In this document: in pieces, positions 21,199 to 33,380 of the stretch
How positions within the stretch are numbered: position 1 is the stretch's first letter
Layout of the letters: every line of letters starts with the position of its first letter
Source of the DNA: an uncultured Pseudomonadota bacterium
GTDB taxonomy: Bacteria > Myxococcota_A > UBA796 > JAFGLY01
DNA: 64,000 bases
Assembly (NCBI GenBank): GCA_937912125.1
Contig: CALDOK010000194.1
Span: 17,284-81,283, forward strand
Direction: 5' to 3'
Position numbers and translations under genes: made by a program
The notes under the pieces: model-generated
Database searches by the model: none
Seen by the model: only the letters and a program-made list of their open reading frames with translations
What the model was told of the DNA's origin: nothing

Positions 21199-21990
21199 TC
21201 AGCTCCGGCCCGCACTCAGGGGCAGGGGAGGGCGGTCGACACCGTGTCTCACCCGCACCCACTCTGCAGCGACGCTGATGGCGATCTCCGCTGGAGTCTG
21301 GGCTCCGATGTCCAACCCCACCGGCGAGGAGATTCGGTCGAGCTGCTCCTGTGGCACGCCCTCGGCCCGTAGGGTCGCGAAGAACTTGGCCACCTTGCGC
21401 TTGCTGGCGATGGCACCCAGCCAGGCCAGGGGCTGGCCCACCAGGGCGCGCAGCACGTCCAGGTCCTGCGCGTGACCGTGGGTGACGATGAGCACCCAGG
21501 TGTCTGGGGTAGAGCGCAGGGTCGTGGCCACGTCCTTTGGCTGCTCGACCCGGAGCGTGCATCCTGGAAAGCGGCTCGAGGTGGCCTGCTCGGGCCTGGA
21601 GTCCACCACGGTGACCTGGAAGCCGAGCTGCAGCGCGACTGGCGCCACTGCGTGGGCCACGTGGCCTGCGCCGAACATCACGAGCTGTGGGGCGCGGACC
21701 AGCGGCTCGATGAAGATGTCCATCATCCCACCGCAGGCCATGCCCAGGTCCTGGGCCAGGTTGGGGGTGTAGCGCCGAGGCAAGCCTTCATCGATGGCGA
21801 CCATGGCCAGGTTCTGGGCCTCGTACTCGACCGCGCCACCACCGATGGTGCCTACGCCCGTGCCGTCGGCGTACACCACCATGCGGGCGCCAGCCTCGCG
21901 AGGCGCGGATCCCTTGGTCTCGACCACGGTGACCAGCGCGGCCGGGCGACCCTCCTTCATGGCCTTCAAGGCAGCTTCGAGGACTTCCAA
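21199..21990 (-). CDS. XdhC/CoxI family protein (molybdenum hydroxylase accessory type)
   Basis: ALVTVVETKGSAPREAGARMVVYADGTGVGTIGGGAVE; VMFGAGHVAHAVAPVALQLGFQVTVVDSRPE; VLIVTHGHAQD; TTG start likely. Confidence 0.85.
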   Translation of the reverse strand: MEVLEAALKAMKEGRPAALVTVVETKGSAPREAGARMVVYADGTGVGTIGGGAVEYEAQNLAMVAIDEGLPRRYTPNLAQDLGMACGGMMDIFIEPLVRAPQLVMFGAGHVAHAVAPVALQLGFQVTVVDSRPEQATSSRFPGCTLRVEQPKDVATTLRSTPDTWVLIVTHGHAQDLDVLRALVGQPLAWLGAIASKRKVAKFFATLRAEGVPQEQLDRISSPVGLDIGAQTPAEIAISVAAEWVRVRHGVDRPPLPLSAGRS

Positions 21991-22036
21991 TGTTCGCTCC
22001 GTTGAGTGGCGCCGTGACGGATGAGGGACCTTCACC

Positions 22037-23056
22037 CTAGGGCATGTACTCCATGGGGTCCACGGCCTGTCCGTCGATGGTGAGCTCGAAGTGCAGGTGG
22101 GGGCCGGTGGTGCGGCCTGTGGAGCCGATGGTGGCGATGCGGTCGCCCACATCCACCACGTCGCCTTCGCGCACGAAGTGGGAGGTGTTGTGGGCGTAGC
22201 GGGTCTTGACGCCGTGGCCGTGGTCCAGCTCGATCATGCGCCCGTAGCCTGAGTTGTAGCTGGAGAACGTGACCACTCCTGGAGCGACCGCGAAGATGGG
22301 GGTGCCGCGGGGGCCGGCGATGTCGATGCCCGAGTGGAACTTCCAGCGGCGCGAGAAGGGCGAGCGCCGGTAGCCGAACTCCGAGGTGAGCATGCCGTAG
22401 GCGGGCCAGATGGCGGGCAGGCATGCGCGGTAGGAGCGCCAGTCTTCCAGGTCCTGGACCATGGTGGACATGCGCGGCTCCATCTCGTCCACCAGCCCCA
22501 CCAACTGAACAGCGCGGGTCTCTACAGCCAGGGCCCACAGCTCGGTCGGTCGGATATCGGCGCTGCCGACGCCCGCGGACCCAGGCACGGACTCGGCTGC
22601 CTCGAGGCTGGGCAGCTCGGGGCGCCCGTCGGGGAGGGGAGGGGCATCGTCGCCCCAGATCTGCTCCCACTGCTCTTGCTCGCCCGGCTCCACTGGGCCG
22701 AAGCCTGGCAGGTCGGCGTCGTGGGAGAGGTGGCGGATCTGGGTGTCATAGAGCCGAATGCGGCGCAGGGCGTCGTCGACGCGCTCGAGCTGCTGGTCGA
22801 TGGACTCCAGGCGCTGGCGCAGGACCAGGTTCTCGTACACCAGATCGTCGTAGCCCCAGATGCGATTCCACAGCAGCCCCGCGGACACCATGATCAGCAA
22901 GGCGAACACGGCCAGGAAGGCGCCCAGGTACCTGGCCCGTCGCAGCTGCCGCCCTCGAATGTGCAGCTGGCGGACGTCGCGCGCGCCCTGGTCCGGTACG
23001 AGCAAGACCGTGATGCCCCCGCGATCGTGGCGATCCGGGGAGCTGCCTTGACTCAC
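22037..23056 (-). CDS. M23-family metallopeptidase, membrane-anchored
   Basis: N-terminal TM, coiled coil, FHSGIDIAGPRGTPIFAVAPGVVTFSSYNSGYGRMIELDHGHGVKTRYAH...GRTTGPHLHFEL. Confidence 0.92.
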   Translation of the reverse strand: MSQGSSPDRHDRGGITVLLVPDQGARDVRQLHIRGRQLRRARYLGAFLAVFALLIMVSAGLLWNRIWGYDDLVYENLVLRQRLESIDQQLERVDDALRRIRLYDTQIRHLSHDADLPGFGPVEPGEQEQWEQIWGDDAPPLPDGRPELPSLEAAESVPGSAGVGSADIRPTELWALAVETRAVQLVGLVDEMEPRMSTMVQDLEDWRSYRACLPAIWPAYGMLTSEFGYRRSPFSRRWKFHSGIDIAGPRGTPIFAVAPGVVTFSSYNSGYGRMIELDHGHGVKTRYAHNTSHFVREGDVVDVGDRIATIGSTGRTTGPHLHFELTIDGQAVDPMEYMP

Positions 23057-23808
23057 CGCACTTCCTCGACGCGGCAGATGACGGTGGTGATGTTGTCGTC
23101 ACCGCCACGGGAGCAGGCCAGCTCGATGAGGTCGCGGGCGGCGCCCTGGGGGGACGCCGACCGGATGGCTTCGCCCATCTCGGCCGTCTCGACCAGGTTG
23201 GACAGGCCGTCCGAGCACAGCATGAAGCTGTCGTTGCGCCGGATGGCTCGGACCTGGATGTCGACGTCTACGTCTTCCTGGTAGCCCAGGGAGCGGGTGA
23301 TGATGTTGCGGAGCTTGTGGGTCTTGGCCTCTTCGACCGTGAGCACGCCCGCCCGCACCTTCTCGTTGACCAGCGAGTGGTCCTCGGTGAGCTGCTCGAT
23401 GAGGTCGTCGCGGATCACGTAGGCGCGGGAGTCGCCCACGTGGGCCACGAACGCGTTGCCCGAGTCGATGAGAAGCACCAGCGCGGTGGTGCCCATGCCC
23501 TTGAACTCGGGCTCGGCCACGGCCTTCTCGTAGATGCGCTTGCCGGCAAGCCGGATGGCGTAGCGGATCTTCTCGCGGGTGGCCTCGATGGGGTCGTCGG
23601 GAAGCTCGGCTGCGGGGTCGGCCTCGATGTTGGAGAGCACCTCTTCGACCGTGTTCACCGCGATGCTGCTGGCTAGCTCACCGCCCACGTGTCCGCCCAT
23701 GCCGTCGCAGACCACGAAGAGGTTCAGCTCGTCGTTGATCAGGTAGGCATCTTCGTTGTTGGTGCGCTTCATCCCTACGTCGGTCATGCCACAGGACGTG
23801 ATGCGCAT
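23053..23808 (-). CDS. PP2C-family serine/threonine phosphatase
   Basis: SCGMTDVGMKRTNNEDAYL, VVCDGMGGHVGGELAS, VAHVGDSRAYVIRDD, LCSDGLSNLV. Confidence 0.93.
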   Translation of the reverse strand: MRITSCGMTDVGMKRTNNEDAYLINDELNLFVVCDGMGGHVGGELASSIAVNTVEEVLSNIEADPAAELPDDPIEATREKIRYAIRLAGKRIYEKAVAEPEFKGMGTTALVLLIDSGNAFVAHVGDSRAYVIRDDLIEQLTEDHSLVNEKVRAGVLTVEEAKTHKLRNIITRSLGYQEDVDVDIQVRAIRRNDSFMLCSDGLSNLVETAEMGEAIRSASPQGAARDLIELACSRGGDDNITTVICRVEEVR

Positions 23809-24065
23809 GGAAGGCTCCGGGTCCAGTGGATCGGCGCTCCTTCGGGTTCGAGGCCGCCGTTCCGGTTTCGGCGCCCCCTTAACCCATCGCGCGCGGTCCG
23901 GAAGCGTCCGCCAATTCTCGGCGCAGCGACGGTGGAGTACGGCGTCCTCTGGGTTGGGCTCGGCCCTGTGGTGGTGAGACGCTTTCCATCCCTCGATGTA
24001 GGGTGGACCGGTGGCGGAAACGCCTTATCTTGGGGGGCCTCGAATTCCCGTCTGGAGCGTGCGCC

Positions 24066-26882
<2,817 letters not shown>

Positions 26883-26932
26883 CCACGCTTCCCAGAGCCT
26901 ATCGACTCCGAAAACCATTGCCATGCTGTTGC

Positions 26933-26952
26933 GCCCGCGATAACCAGCGGGC
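26933..26952. terminator. Hairpin GCCCGC-N8-GCGGGC downstream of secA
   Basis: Perfect 6-bp stem 50 nt after the secA stop; no U-tract. Confidence 0.35.
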
Positions 26953-27121
26953 CCCGAGCTTCACGCACGGGTCATCAAGCACGCCGGAACACGCTGTCCA
27001 CTCCACGGTGCCTCCGCCCTCACGGGCCAGGGTCGGAGTGGGAGCCCGGCGGAAGTTCAACCACTCACATCGCAGCGCCCTTCACACGACACGCGTTCGT
27101 GCGCGCTGCGCGGAGTACATC

Positions 27122-27895
27122 ATGTCTGTTTCCCTCCGAGAGCTCCTCGAGGCGGGCGTCCACTTCGGTCACCAGACCCGTCGTTGGAATCCCAAGATGC
27201 GTCCGTACATCTACGGCCAGCGCAACGGTGTCCACATCATCGACCTCCAGAAGACCGCCAAGGCTCTGGTCGAAGGCACCCGCTTCATCTCTGCGACCGT
27301 GGCCAAGGGCCATAGCGTGCTGTTTGTCGGCACCAAGCGTTCCGCTCAGGAAATCGTGGCCGACGAAGCTCGTCGTTGCGGCATGTTCTACGCCAACAAC
27401 CGCTGGCTCGGCGGCACGCTCACCAACTTCCAGACCGTCCGCAAGTCCATCGAGCGCCTCAACCAGCTCGAGCGCGCTCGCGACGAGGGTCGCTTCGAGC
27501 TGCTGTCCAAGAAGGACGCCCTGCAGCTGCACCGCGAGATCGCCAAGATGAACAAGTCTCTCGGCGGTATCAAGGAGCTGCGAGGCCCCCCAGGTGCGCT
27601 GTTCATCGTGGACCCCAAGCGCGAGTACATCGCCACCCGCGAAGCCGTCAAGCTCAAGATCCCGGTGGTCGCCCTGTGCGACACCAACTGCAACCCCGAC
27701 GGCATCGACTACGTCATCCCCGGCAACGATGACGCCATCAAGTCCATCCATCTCTTCGTGGCTGCCATCGCTGACGCCTGCATCCAGGGTGCCAACATGA
27801 GCCGCGGCGACACGCCCATGGTCACGCCGGACGTCGATGAGAACATCGAGATCGTTCGCCGCGGTTCGACCGATGAGGCCGGCGCAGAAGAGTAG
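27122..27895 (+). CDS. rpsB: 30S ribosomal protein S2
   Basis: LLEAGVHFGHQTRRWNPKMRPYIYGQRNGVHIIDLQKT. Confidence 0.97.
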   Translation: MSVSLRELLEAGVHFGHQTRRWNPKMRPYIYGQRNGVHIIDLQKTAKALVEGTRFISATVAKGHSVLFVGTKRSAQEIVADEARRCGMFYANNRWLGGTLTNFQTVRKSIERLNQLERARDEGRFELLSKKDALQLHREIAKMNKSLGGIKELRGPPGALFIVDPKREYIATREAVKLKIPVVALCDTNCNPDGIDYVIPGNDDAIKSIHLFVAAIADACIQGANMSRGDTPMVTPDVDENIEIVRRGSTDEAGAEE

Positions 27896-27928
27896 GTCAC
27901 TCTCCTTTCTCCCCACCCCACCCCACTC

Positions 27929-27944
27929 GCGCCCCAGAGGGCGC
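27929..27944. terminator. Hairpin GCGCCC-CAGA-GGGCGC between rpsB and tsf (attenuator or processing site?)
   Basis: Perfect 6-bp stem, tetraloop, intergenic; no U-tract. Confidence 0.4.
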
Positions 27945-28029
27945 AAGCCGGTCTGCAGGCGGCCGTGGATGGGTTACCCATTCATCCCGTGCCGCGGCGG
28001 CCTCAGGCTGGCGATCATTGGAGGAATTC

Positions 28030-28680
28030 ATGGTTTCTGCTAAGGACATCAAGGCTCTTCGCGAGCGCACTGGCGCCGGCATCCTCGACTGCAAGAAGGC
28101 GCTCGCCGAGGCCGAGGGCGACATGGAGGCGGCGGTCGACTGGCTGCGCACCAAGGGTATCGCTTCGGCGGCCAAGAAGTCCGGCCGCATCGCGGCTGAG
28201 GGCTTGGTGCATGCCTACATCCATGCCGGTGGCAAGATCGGCGTGCTCATCGAAGTCAACAGCGAGACCGACTTCGTCGCCATGACCGACGGCTTCAAGG
28301 AGCTGGTCCACAACATCGCCATGCAGGTCGCGGCCCACTCGCCGCTCTACGTGTCGGCCGATGACATCCCGGCCGAGGACATCGCCCGCGAGCGCGACGT
28401 CCAGCGGGCCCGCGTCATCGAAGAAGGCAAGCCCGCCGCCATGGCCGACAAGATCGTCGACGGCCGCATCAACAAGTGGCACAAGGAAGTCTGCCTGCTG
28501 GATCAGGATTACTTCCGTGACGAAGAGAAGTCCGTCCGCGACCTGCTCACCGACGCCGTCGCCACCATCGGCGAGAACATCAAGGTGCGGCGCTTCGTGC
28601 GCTGGAACCTCGGCGAGGGCCTCGAGAAGCGCTCCGACGACTTCGTGGCCGAGGTCATGAGCCAGATGAAGAAGGGCTGA
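28030..28680 (+). CDS. tsf: Elongation factor Ts
   Basis: IKALRERTGAGILDCKKALAEAEGDMEAAVDWLRTKGIASAAKKSGRIAAEG. Confidence 0.97.
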   Translation: MVSAKDIKALRERTGAGILDCKKALAEAEGDMEAAVDWLRTKGIASAAKKSGRIAAEGLVHAYIHAGGKIGVLIEVNSETDFVAMTDGFKELVHNIAMQVAAHSPLYVSADDIPAEDIARERDVQRARVIEEGKPAAMADKIVDGRINKWHKEVCLLDQDYFRDEEKSVRDLLTDAVATIGENIKVRRFVRWNLGEGLEKRSDDFVAEVMSQMKKG

Positions 28681-28733
28681 CGCCCTCTCCCGGGGGCCGG
28701 GCATGGCCTGGCCCCCATCACAGGAGCCCCCCC

Positions 28734-29480
28734 ATGGACGATCCGGCTGCAGCCAGCGGCGTCACGAGGATCCTGCTCAAGCTCTCGGGGGAGATGCTCG
28801 CCGGAGGCCGCGGGCTCGGCATCGACGCCAGCGTCCTCGAGCGCGTGGCGGGCGAGCTCGCACAGGTCGCTCTCAGCGGTGTCCAGGTGGGCGTCGTCGT
28901 GGGCGGTGGCAATATCTTCAGGGGCATCACCGCCGGGGCCATCGATCGGGTTCAGGGCGACCACATGGGTATGCTGGCCACGGTCATCAACGCCTTGGCG
29001 TTGGTGGACGCCATCAAGCGGGCGGGCTGCGAGGCGCAGGTGATGACCGCGCTGGACATCCAGCGTGTGGCCGAGCCCTTCGAGAAGCGCGCGGCCTTGG
29101 CCCACCTCAACCGAGGGGCGGTGGTGATCTTCGCCGCTGGCACCGGCTGTCCGTTCTTCTCCACCGACACCGCGGCCGCCCTGCGGGCCGCCGAGATCCA
29201 GGCCGACCTGTTGCTCAAGGGCACCAAGGTCGATGGCGTCTACGACAAGGATCCCGTCCGCCATGCCGACGCGGTGCGGTACGATCGCATCTCCTACGAT
29301 CAGGTGGTGCGCGACAAGCTGCGGGTGATGGACATCACGGCCACGAGCCTCTGTATGGACAACCACATCCCCATCACGGTCTTCGACATGAGCAAGCCGG
29401 GCAACCTGGCCCGAGTGCTCAGTGGAGAGGCCGTCGGAACCCGGGTCGGCAGCTTCGAAGCCGCCGTCACCTCCACCTGA
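28734..29480 (+). CDS. pyrH: UMP kinase
   Basis: ILLKLSGEMLAG...GVVVGGGNIFRG...DHMGMLATVINALAL...TGCPFFSTDTAAALRA. Confidence 0.96.
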   Translation: MDDPAAASGVTRILLKLSGEMLAGGRGLGIDASVLERVAGELAQVALSGVQVGVVVGGGNIFRGITAGAIDRVQGDHMGMLATVINALALVDAIKRAGCEAQVMTALDIQRVAEPFEKRAALAHLNRGAVVIFAAGTGCPFFSTDTAAALRAAEIQADLLLKGTKVDGVYDKDPVRHADAVRYDRISYDQVVRDKLRVMDITATSLCMDNHIPITVFDMSKPGNLARVLSGEAVGTRVGSFEAAVTST

Positions 29481-29497
29481 GCCACCAGGGAGTAAGC

Positions 29498-30058
29498 ATG
29501 GAAGAGTACCTCGACAGCCTGAAAGACGACATGGCCAAGACCATCGATGCCTTCATGCGCGACCTGAGTACCGTGCGCACCGGGCGCGCGTCTCCGCAGC
29601 TGCTGGATGGCGTCCAGGTCCAGGTGGCCAGCTACGGCGCCACTATGCCGCTGAACCAGCTGGCCACGGTCACCGCGCCCGATCCGCGCCTGCTGGTGGT
29701 GAACCCCTGGGACAAGTCCACCCTGGGCGACATCGACAAGGCCATCACGGCTGCCGGCCTGGGGCTCAACCCCAACAACGACGGCACCATCATCCGGGTC
29801 CCCATCCCTGCGCTCACCGGCGAGCGGCGCCGGGAGATGGTCAAGCAGGTCGGTCGCTTCACCGAGGATGCGCGCATCCGAGTGCGCCGGGTGCGGCGCG
29901 ACTACAACGAGCTGTTCAAGTCACTCGAGAGCGACAAGGAGATCACCGAGGACGATCTTCGGCGGGCGCTGGACCTGGTCCAGAAGGCCACCGACGCTCA
30001 CGTCTCGAAGGTCGAGAGCATCGGTGACACGAAGCAGAAAGAAGTCATGGAGGTCTGA
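29498..30058 (+). CDS. frr: Ribosome recycling factor
   Basis: TVRTGRASPQLLDGVQVQVASYGATMPLNQLATVTAPDPRLLVV; downstream of pyrH. Confidence 0.97.
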   Translation: MEEYLDSLKDDMAKTIDAFMRDLSTVRTGRASPQLLDGVQVQVASYGATMPLNQLATVTAPDPRLLVVNPWDKSTLGDIDKAITAAGLGLNPNNDGTIIRVPIPALTGERRREMVKQVGRFTEDARIRVRRVRRDYNELFKSLESDKEITEDDLRRALDLVQKATDAHVSKVESIGDTKQKEVMEV

Positions 30059-30064
30059 CCCGGC

Positions 30065-30799
30065 ATGGATCGTCCCCTGCCTCGACACATCGCCATCATC
30101 ATGGATGGCAACGGCCGCTGGGCGAAGGCCCAGGGGTTGCCTCGCGTCGAAGGGCACCGAGCGGGTGCTCAGAGCGTGCGCGAGGTCGTGCGGGCAGCCC
30201 GTGCCCTCGGAGTGCAGGTCCTCACCCTGTACAGCTTCTCAACCGAGAACTGGAAGCGTCCCACCGACGAGGTGCGGGCGCTCATGTCCCTCCTCAAGCA
30301 GTACCTGCTCTCCGAGCGCCAAGAGATGCTCGACACGGGGATCAACCTGCGTCTGATCGGCCAGGTGGATCGCCTGCCCAAGCCCGTCCAGGCGGTCGCT
30401 CACGAGATCTGCCGCGCCACCAACACGGGGCGCACGGTGATGGATCTCAACCTGGCGGTGTCGTATGGCTCCCGAGCCGAGATGGTCGAGGCCGTCCGGT
30501 CCATCGCCGAGAGTGTTCGGCGGGGTTCTCTGCCTGTCAGCGCCATCGACGAGGCCCTGTTCTCGTCGCGGCTCCAGACCGCCGGCCAGCCCGACCCCGA
30601 TCTGGTGATCCGCACCTCAGGTGAGCTGCGCCTGTCCAACTTCCTGCTGTGGCAGGTGGCCTACAGCGAGATCTACGTGACCGACGTGTACTGGCCCGAC
30701 TTCCGAAAGCCGCAGCTGCTCGAGGCCATCGAGTCCTACCAGCGTCGCGAACGTCGCTACGGTGGCGTGGGCAACGAGCCCGGCCCCGGGGCGGGCTAG
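30065..30799 (+). CDS. uppS: Isoprenyl transferase (undecaprenyl diphosphate synthase)
   Basis: PRHIAIIMDGNGRWAKAQGLPRVEGHRAGAQ; LTLYSFSTENWKRP; PDLVIRTSGELRLSNFLLWQ. Confidence 0.96.
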   Translation: MDRPLPRHIAIIMDGNGRWAKAQGLPRVEGHRAGAQSVREVVRAARALGVQVLTLYSFSTENWKRPTDEVRALMSLLKQYLLSERQEMLDTGINLRLIGQVDRLPKPVQAVAHEICRATNTGRTVMDLNLAVSYGSRAEMVEAVRSIAESVRRGSLPVSAIDEALFSSRLQTAGQPDPDLVIRTSGELRLSNFLLWQVAYSEIYVTDVYWPDFRKPQLLEAIESYQRRERRYGGVGNEPGPGAG

Positions 30800-30800
30800 C

Positions 30801-31634
30801 ATGTTCCCACGCATCGCCGCCGGTCTGATCGGCGTGGCTGTCTTGGTCCCCTCGCTGATCTGGGGTGGGATCCTCACCGTGGACCTCTTCGTCTGGGCCG
30901 CGCTCGGCGTGGGGCTGTTCGAGTACGGCCGCATGGCCTTTCCCAAGGAGCCGGTGCTTCGCGCGGCGGTGGCCGCGGGCGGCGCGCTCGTCTACGCATC
31001 TCTGGTCTACCTGCAGCTGGTCGCGGTTGGGCCCCTGCTCATCGCGCTCACCCTGGGTGCCTTCCTGCTGGTCATGGCCGTCACTCCGAGCATGGAGGGT
31101 GCCGCCGACCGCGTGGGTCGTCTCCTGCTCGGCATGCTCTACGTGGGCGGGCTGATGGCGTTCATCCCCCTGGTGCGTCGACTGGACGACGGCGTCGGGT
31201 GGATCTTCGTGCTGCTGGCCGCCAGCTGGTTGGGCGACACCGGGGCCTACTTCGCGGGTCGCGCCCTGGGCAAGCACAAGCTGGCCCCAAGCCTCAGCCC
31301 CAAGAAGACCTGGGAGGGTGCCATCGGCGGCTTCTTCACCAGCATGGGCGGCGCGGTGTTGTTCGGCTGGCTCTTCGGTGTGGACGCATCATGGGTCATC
31401 CTGGCCGTCTTGGGTGGGGTGCTCGACGCCTTCGGGGTGCTGGGCGACCTGGCCGAGTCCATGCTCAAGCGCGCCTTCGGCGTCAAGGACTCGGGCGGCA
31501 TCCTCCCGGGCCACGGCGGCATCCTGGACCGAGTGGACTCCGTGTTGTTCGCGGCCCCGGTGCTGTACCTGGCGGTGCTTCTGCTCGTGCAGAATGGGCT
31601 GCAGCCCATTGTCTCCGCGGCGATTGGGAACTAG
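30801..31634 (+). CDS. cdsA: Phosphatidate cytidylyltransferase
   Basis: Multi-TM; LGDTGAYFAGRALGKHKLAPSLSPKKTWEGAIGG; KDSGGILPGHGGILDRVDS. Confidence 0.95.
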   Translation: MFPRIAAGLIGVAVLVPSLIWGGILTVDLFVWAALGVGLFEYGRMAFPKEPVLRAAVAAGGALVYASLVYLQLVAVGPLLIALTLGAFLLVMAVTPSMEGAADRVGRLLLGMLYVGGLMAFIPLVRRLDDGVGWIFVLLAASWLGDTGAYFAGRALGKHKLAPSLSPKKTWEGAIGGFFTSMGGAVLFGWLFGVDASWVILAVLGGVLDAFGVLGDLAESMLKRAFGVKDSGGILPGHGGILDRVDSVLFAAPVLYLAVLLLVQNGLQPIVSAAIGN

Positions 31635-31643
31635 CCCTCATCC

Positions 31644-33380
31644 ATGGCGACACCCCTCACCATTTTTTTTGGCTTCATCGCGCTGGGGCTGTTGATCTTC
31701 GTACACGAGACCGGCCACTTCCTGGTGGCCAAGTTCTTCGGCGTACGGGTCATCACCTACAGCTTCGGCTTCGGCCATCGGCTCTTCGGTGTGCGCCATC
31801 GCGGCACGGACTACCGCGTCTCCATGATCCCCTTCGGGGGCTATGTGCGCATGTGGGGCGCCGACCCGTTCGAGGTCGACGAGGCCGAGGCGGAGGCCGA
31901 AGCCGAGCGCTCGGTGGCCGATGAGCTCGACCCCGCGCGTCCCCCTCGGCGGGGCGAGTGGGCCTTGCAAGACGTCTCCGTGTGGAAGCGGCTGCTCATC
32001 TACGTTGCGGGCCCCGCCGCCAACCTGGTGGTGCCGTTCTTCGTCTTCATGGTGCTCTTCATGGCGGGCGAGCCTCAGCTGGCCTCGGTGGTGGGCACAG
32101 TGGTGGGCGACAGCCCCGCGGCGCTGGCGGGTGTCCTGCCGGGCGACCGGGTGGTCGAGGTGGCCGGCCAGCCCGTCACCACCTGGGAAGAGATGGCCGA
32201 GCACTGGGAGCTGGCCGCCGCAGCCGGGAATTCAGTGGATCTGGTGGTCGAGCGCGGCGGTGTCCAGCTGGACTTCTCGCTGCCCAGGCCCGCCGAAGGC
32301 CTGACCACGGGCAGCGTCTACGACTTCGGCCTGCGGCTGGACGTGCCATCGGCGCATGTGGGCGTGGTCCACACCCTCTCCCCCGCTGGCCTCGCAGGCA
32401 TCGCCACCGGCGATCTGCTGGTCTCGGTGGGGGGCGAAGAGGTCGAGACCTGGCCGCAGGTGCGACGCCGGCTGGCAAAGGCAGGACAGCGGGTCGAGAT
32501 CGCCTGGCTGCACGGTGAGGAGGCCCACAGCGCCACCATGGAGGCGAGCGATGCCTGGGTGCCCCCCGCGGTGCGGGCGCTGCTGTCCGACCCCGCCGTG
32601 GACCGCTGGGGTCTTCAGACGGCCACCCTGTTCGTCGGCGGTTTCTCCGAGGAGTCCGCCGCGCTCGAGGCCGGCGTGGTCCAGGGCGGCTACCTGCTGG
32701 CCATCGACGGCAAGCGGGTGAACAGCTGGTTCGAGGTACTCCGTGCCGTCGCGGTCACGATGGTCGAGGACGGCGAGGAACGCCGGGCCACCGAGGTGAC
32801 GGTCACGGTGCTGCAGGGCGATGGCGCCTTCGAGCTGCCCATGTTGCCTGCGGTGCAGCGGGTCACCGACGCGCGGGGCCGCTACTACTGGCGCCCGCTC
32901 ATCGGTGTGGCCAGCCTGGGTGGCTGGGCCGAGAGCCCCAAGGTCAGGGTGTACTACTCGTTCCCACGGGCGGCCGCGCGGGCGGGGCGCGACTCGGTGC
33001 TCCTGGTTCGCTACACCCTCGAGCAGCTCTCGCTGATGGCCACGGGCGAGGCCTCCATGAAGGACAGCCTGGGGGGGCCCGTGGAGATCGTCCGCCAGAC
33101 TACCGAGGCCGCCAAGTCGGGCTGGATGTCATTCTCGCGCTTGCTGGGCATGATCTCCATCTCCGTGGGGATCTTCAACCTGCTGCCTGTGCCGGTGCTC
33201 GACGGCGGCCACATGCTCTTCTACGGTCTCGAGGCCATCCGCGGCCGGCCGGTCTCGCCCCTGTTCCGGGAGCGGGCCCAGATCGTAGGCGTGATGCTGC
33301 TGGTGGCGCTGATGATCTTCGTCCTGTACCAGGACCTCCTGCGCCTGCCCTTCGGCAGCCTCTTCGGGGGGGGCGAGTGA
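31644..33380 (+). CDS. rseP: RIP metalloprotease RseP (site-2 protease)
   Basis: HETGHFLVAKFFGVRV; PDZ-like repeats; NLLPVPVLDGGHMLFY. Confidence 0.94.
   Translation: MATPLTIFFGFIALGLLIFVHETGHFLVAKFFGVRVITYSFGFGHRLFGVRHRGTDYRVSMIPFGGYVRMWGADPFEVDEAEAEAEAERSVADELDPARPPRRGEWALQDVSVWKRLLIYVAGPAANLVVPFFVFMVLFMAGEPQLASVVGTVVGDSPAALAGVLPGDRVVEVAGQPVTTWEEMAEHWELAAAAGNSVDLVVERGGVQLDFSLPRPAEGLTTGSVYDFGLRLDVPSAHVGVVHTLSPAGLAGIATGDLLVSVGGEEVETWPQVRRRLAKAGQRVEIAWLHGEEAHSATMEASDAWVPPAVRALLSDPAVDRWGLQTATLFVGGFSEESAALEAGVVQGGYLLAIDGKRVNSWFEVLRAVAVTMVEDGEERRATEVTVTVLQGDGAFELPMLPAVQRVTDARGRYYWRPLIGVASLGGWAESPKVRVYYSFPRAAARAGRDSVLLVRYTLEQLSLMATGEASMKDSLGGPVEIVRQTTEAAKSGWMSFSRLLGMISISVGIFNLLPVPVLDGGHMLFYGLEAIRGRPVSPLFRERAQIVGVMLLVALMIFVLYQDLLRLPFGSLFGGGE

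Noticed and set aside
30762-30800. Upstream extension of cdsA (MAWATSPAPGRAS...)
   Set aside because: Overlaps uppS; ATG at 30801 directly after the uppS stop fits better
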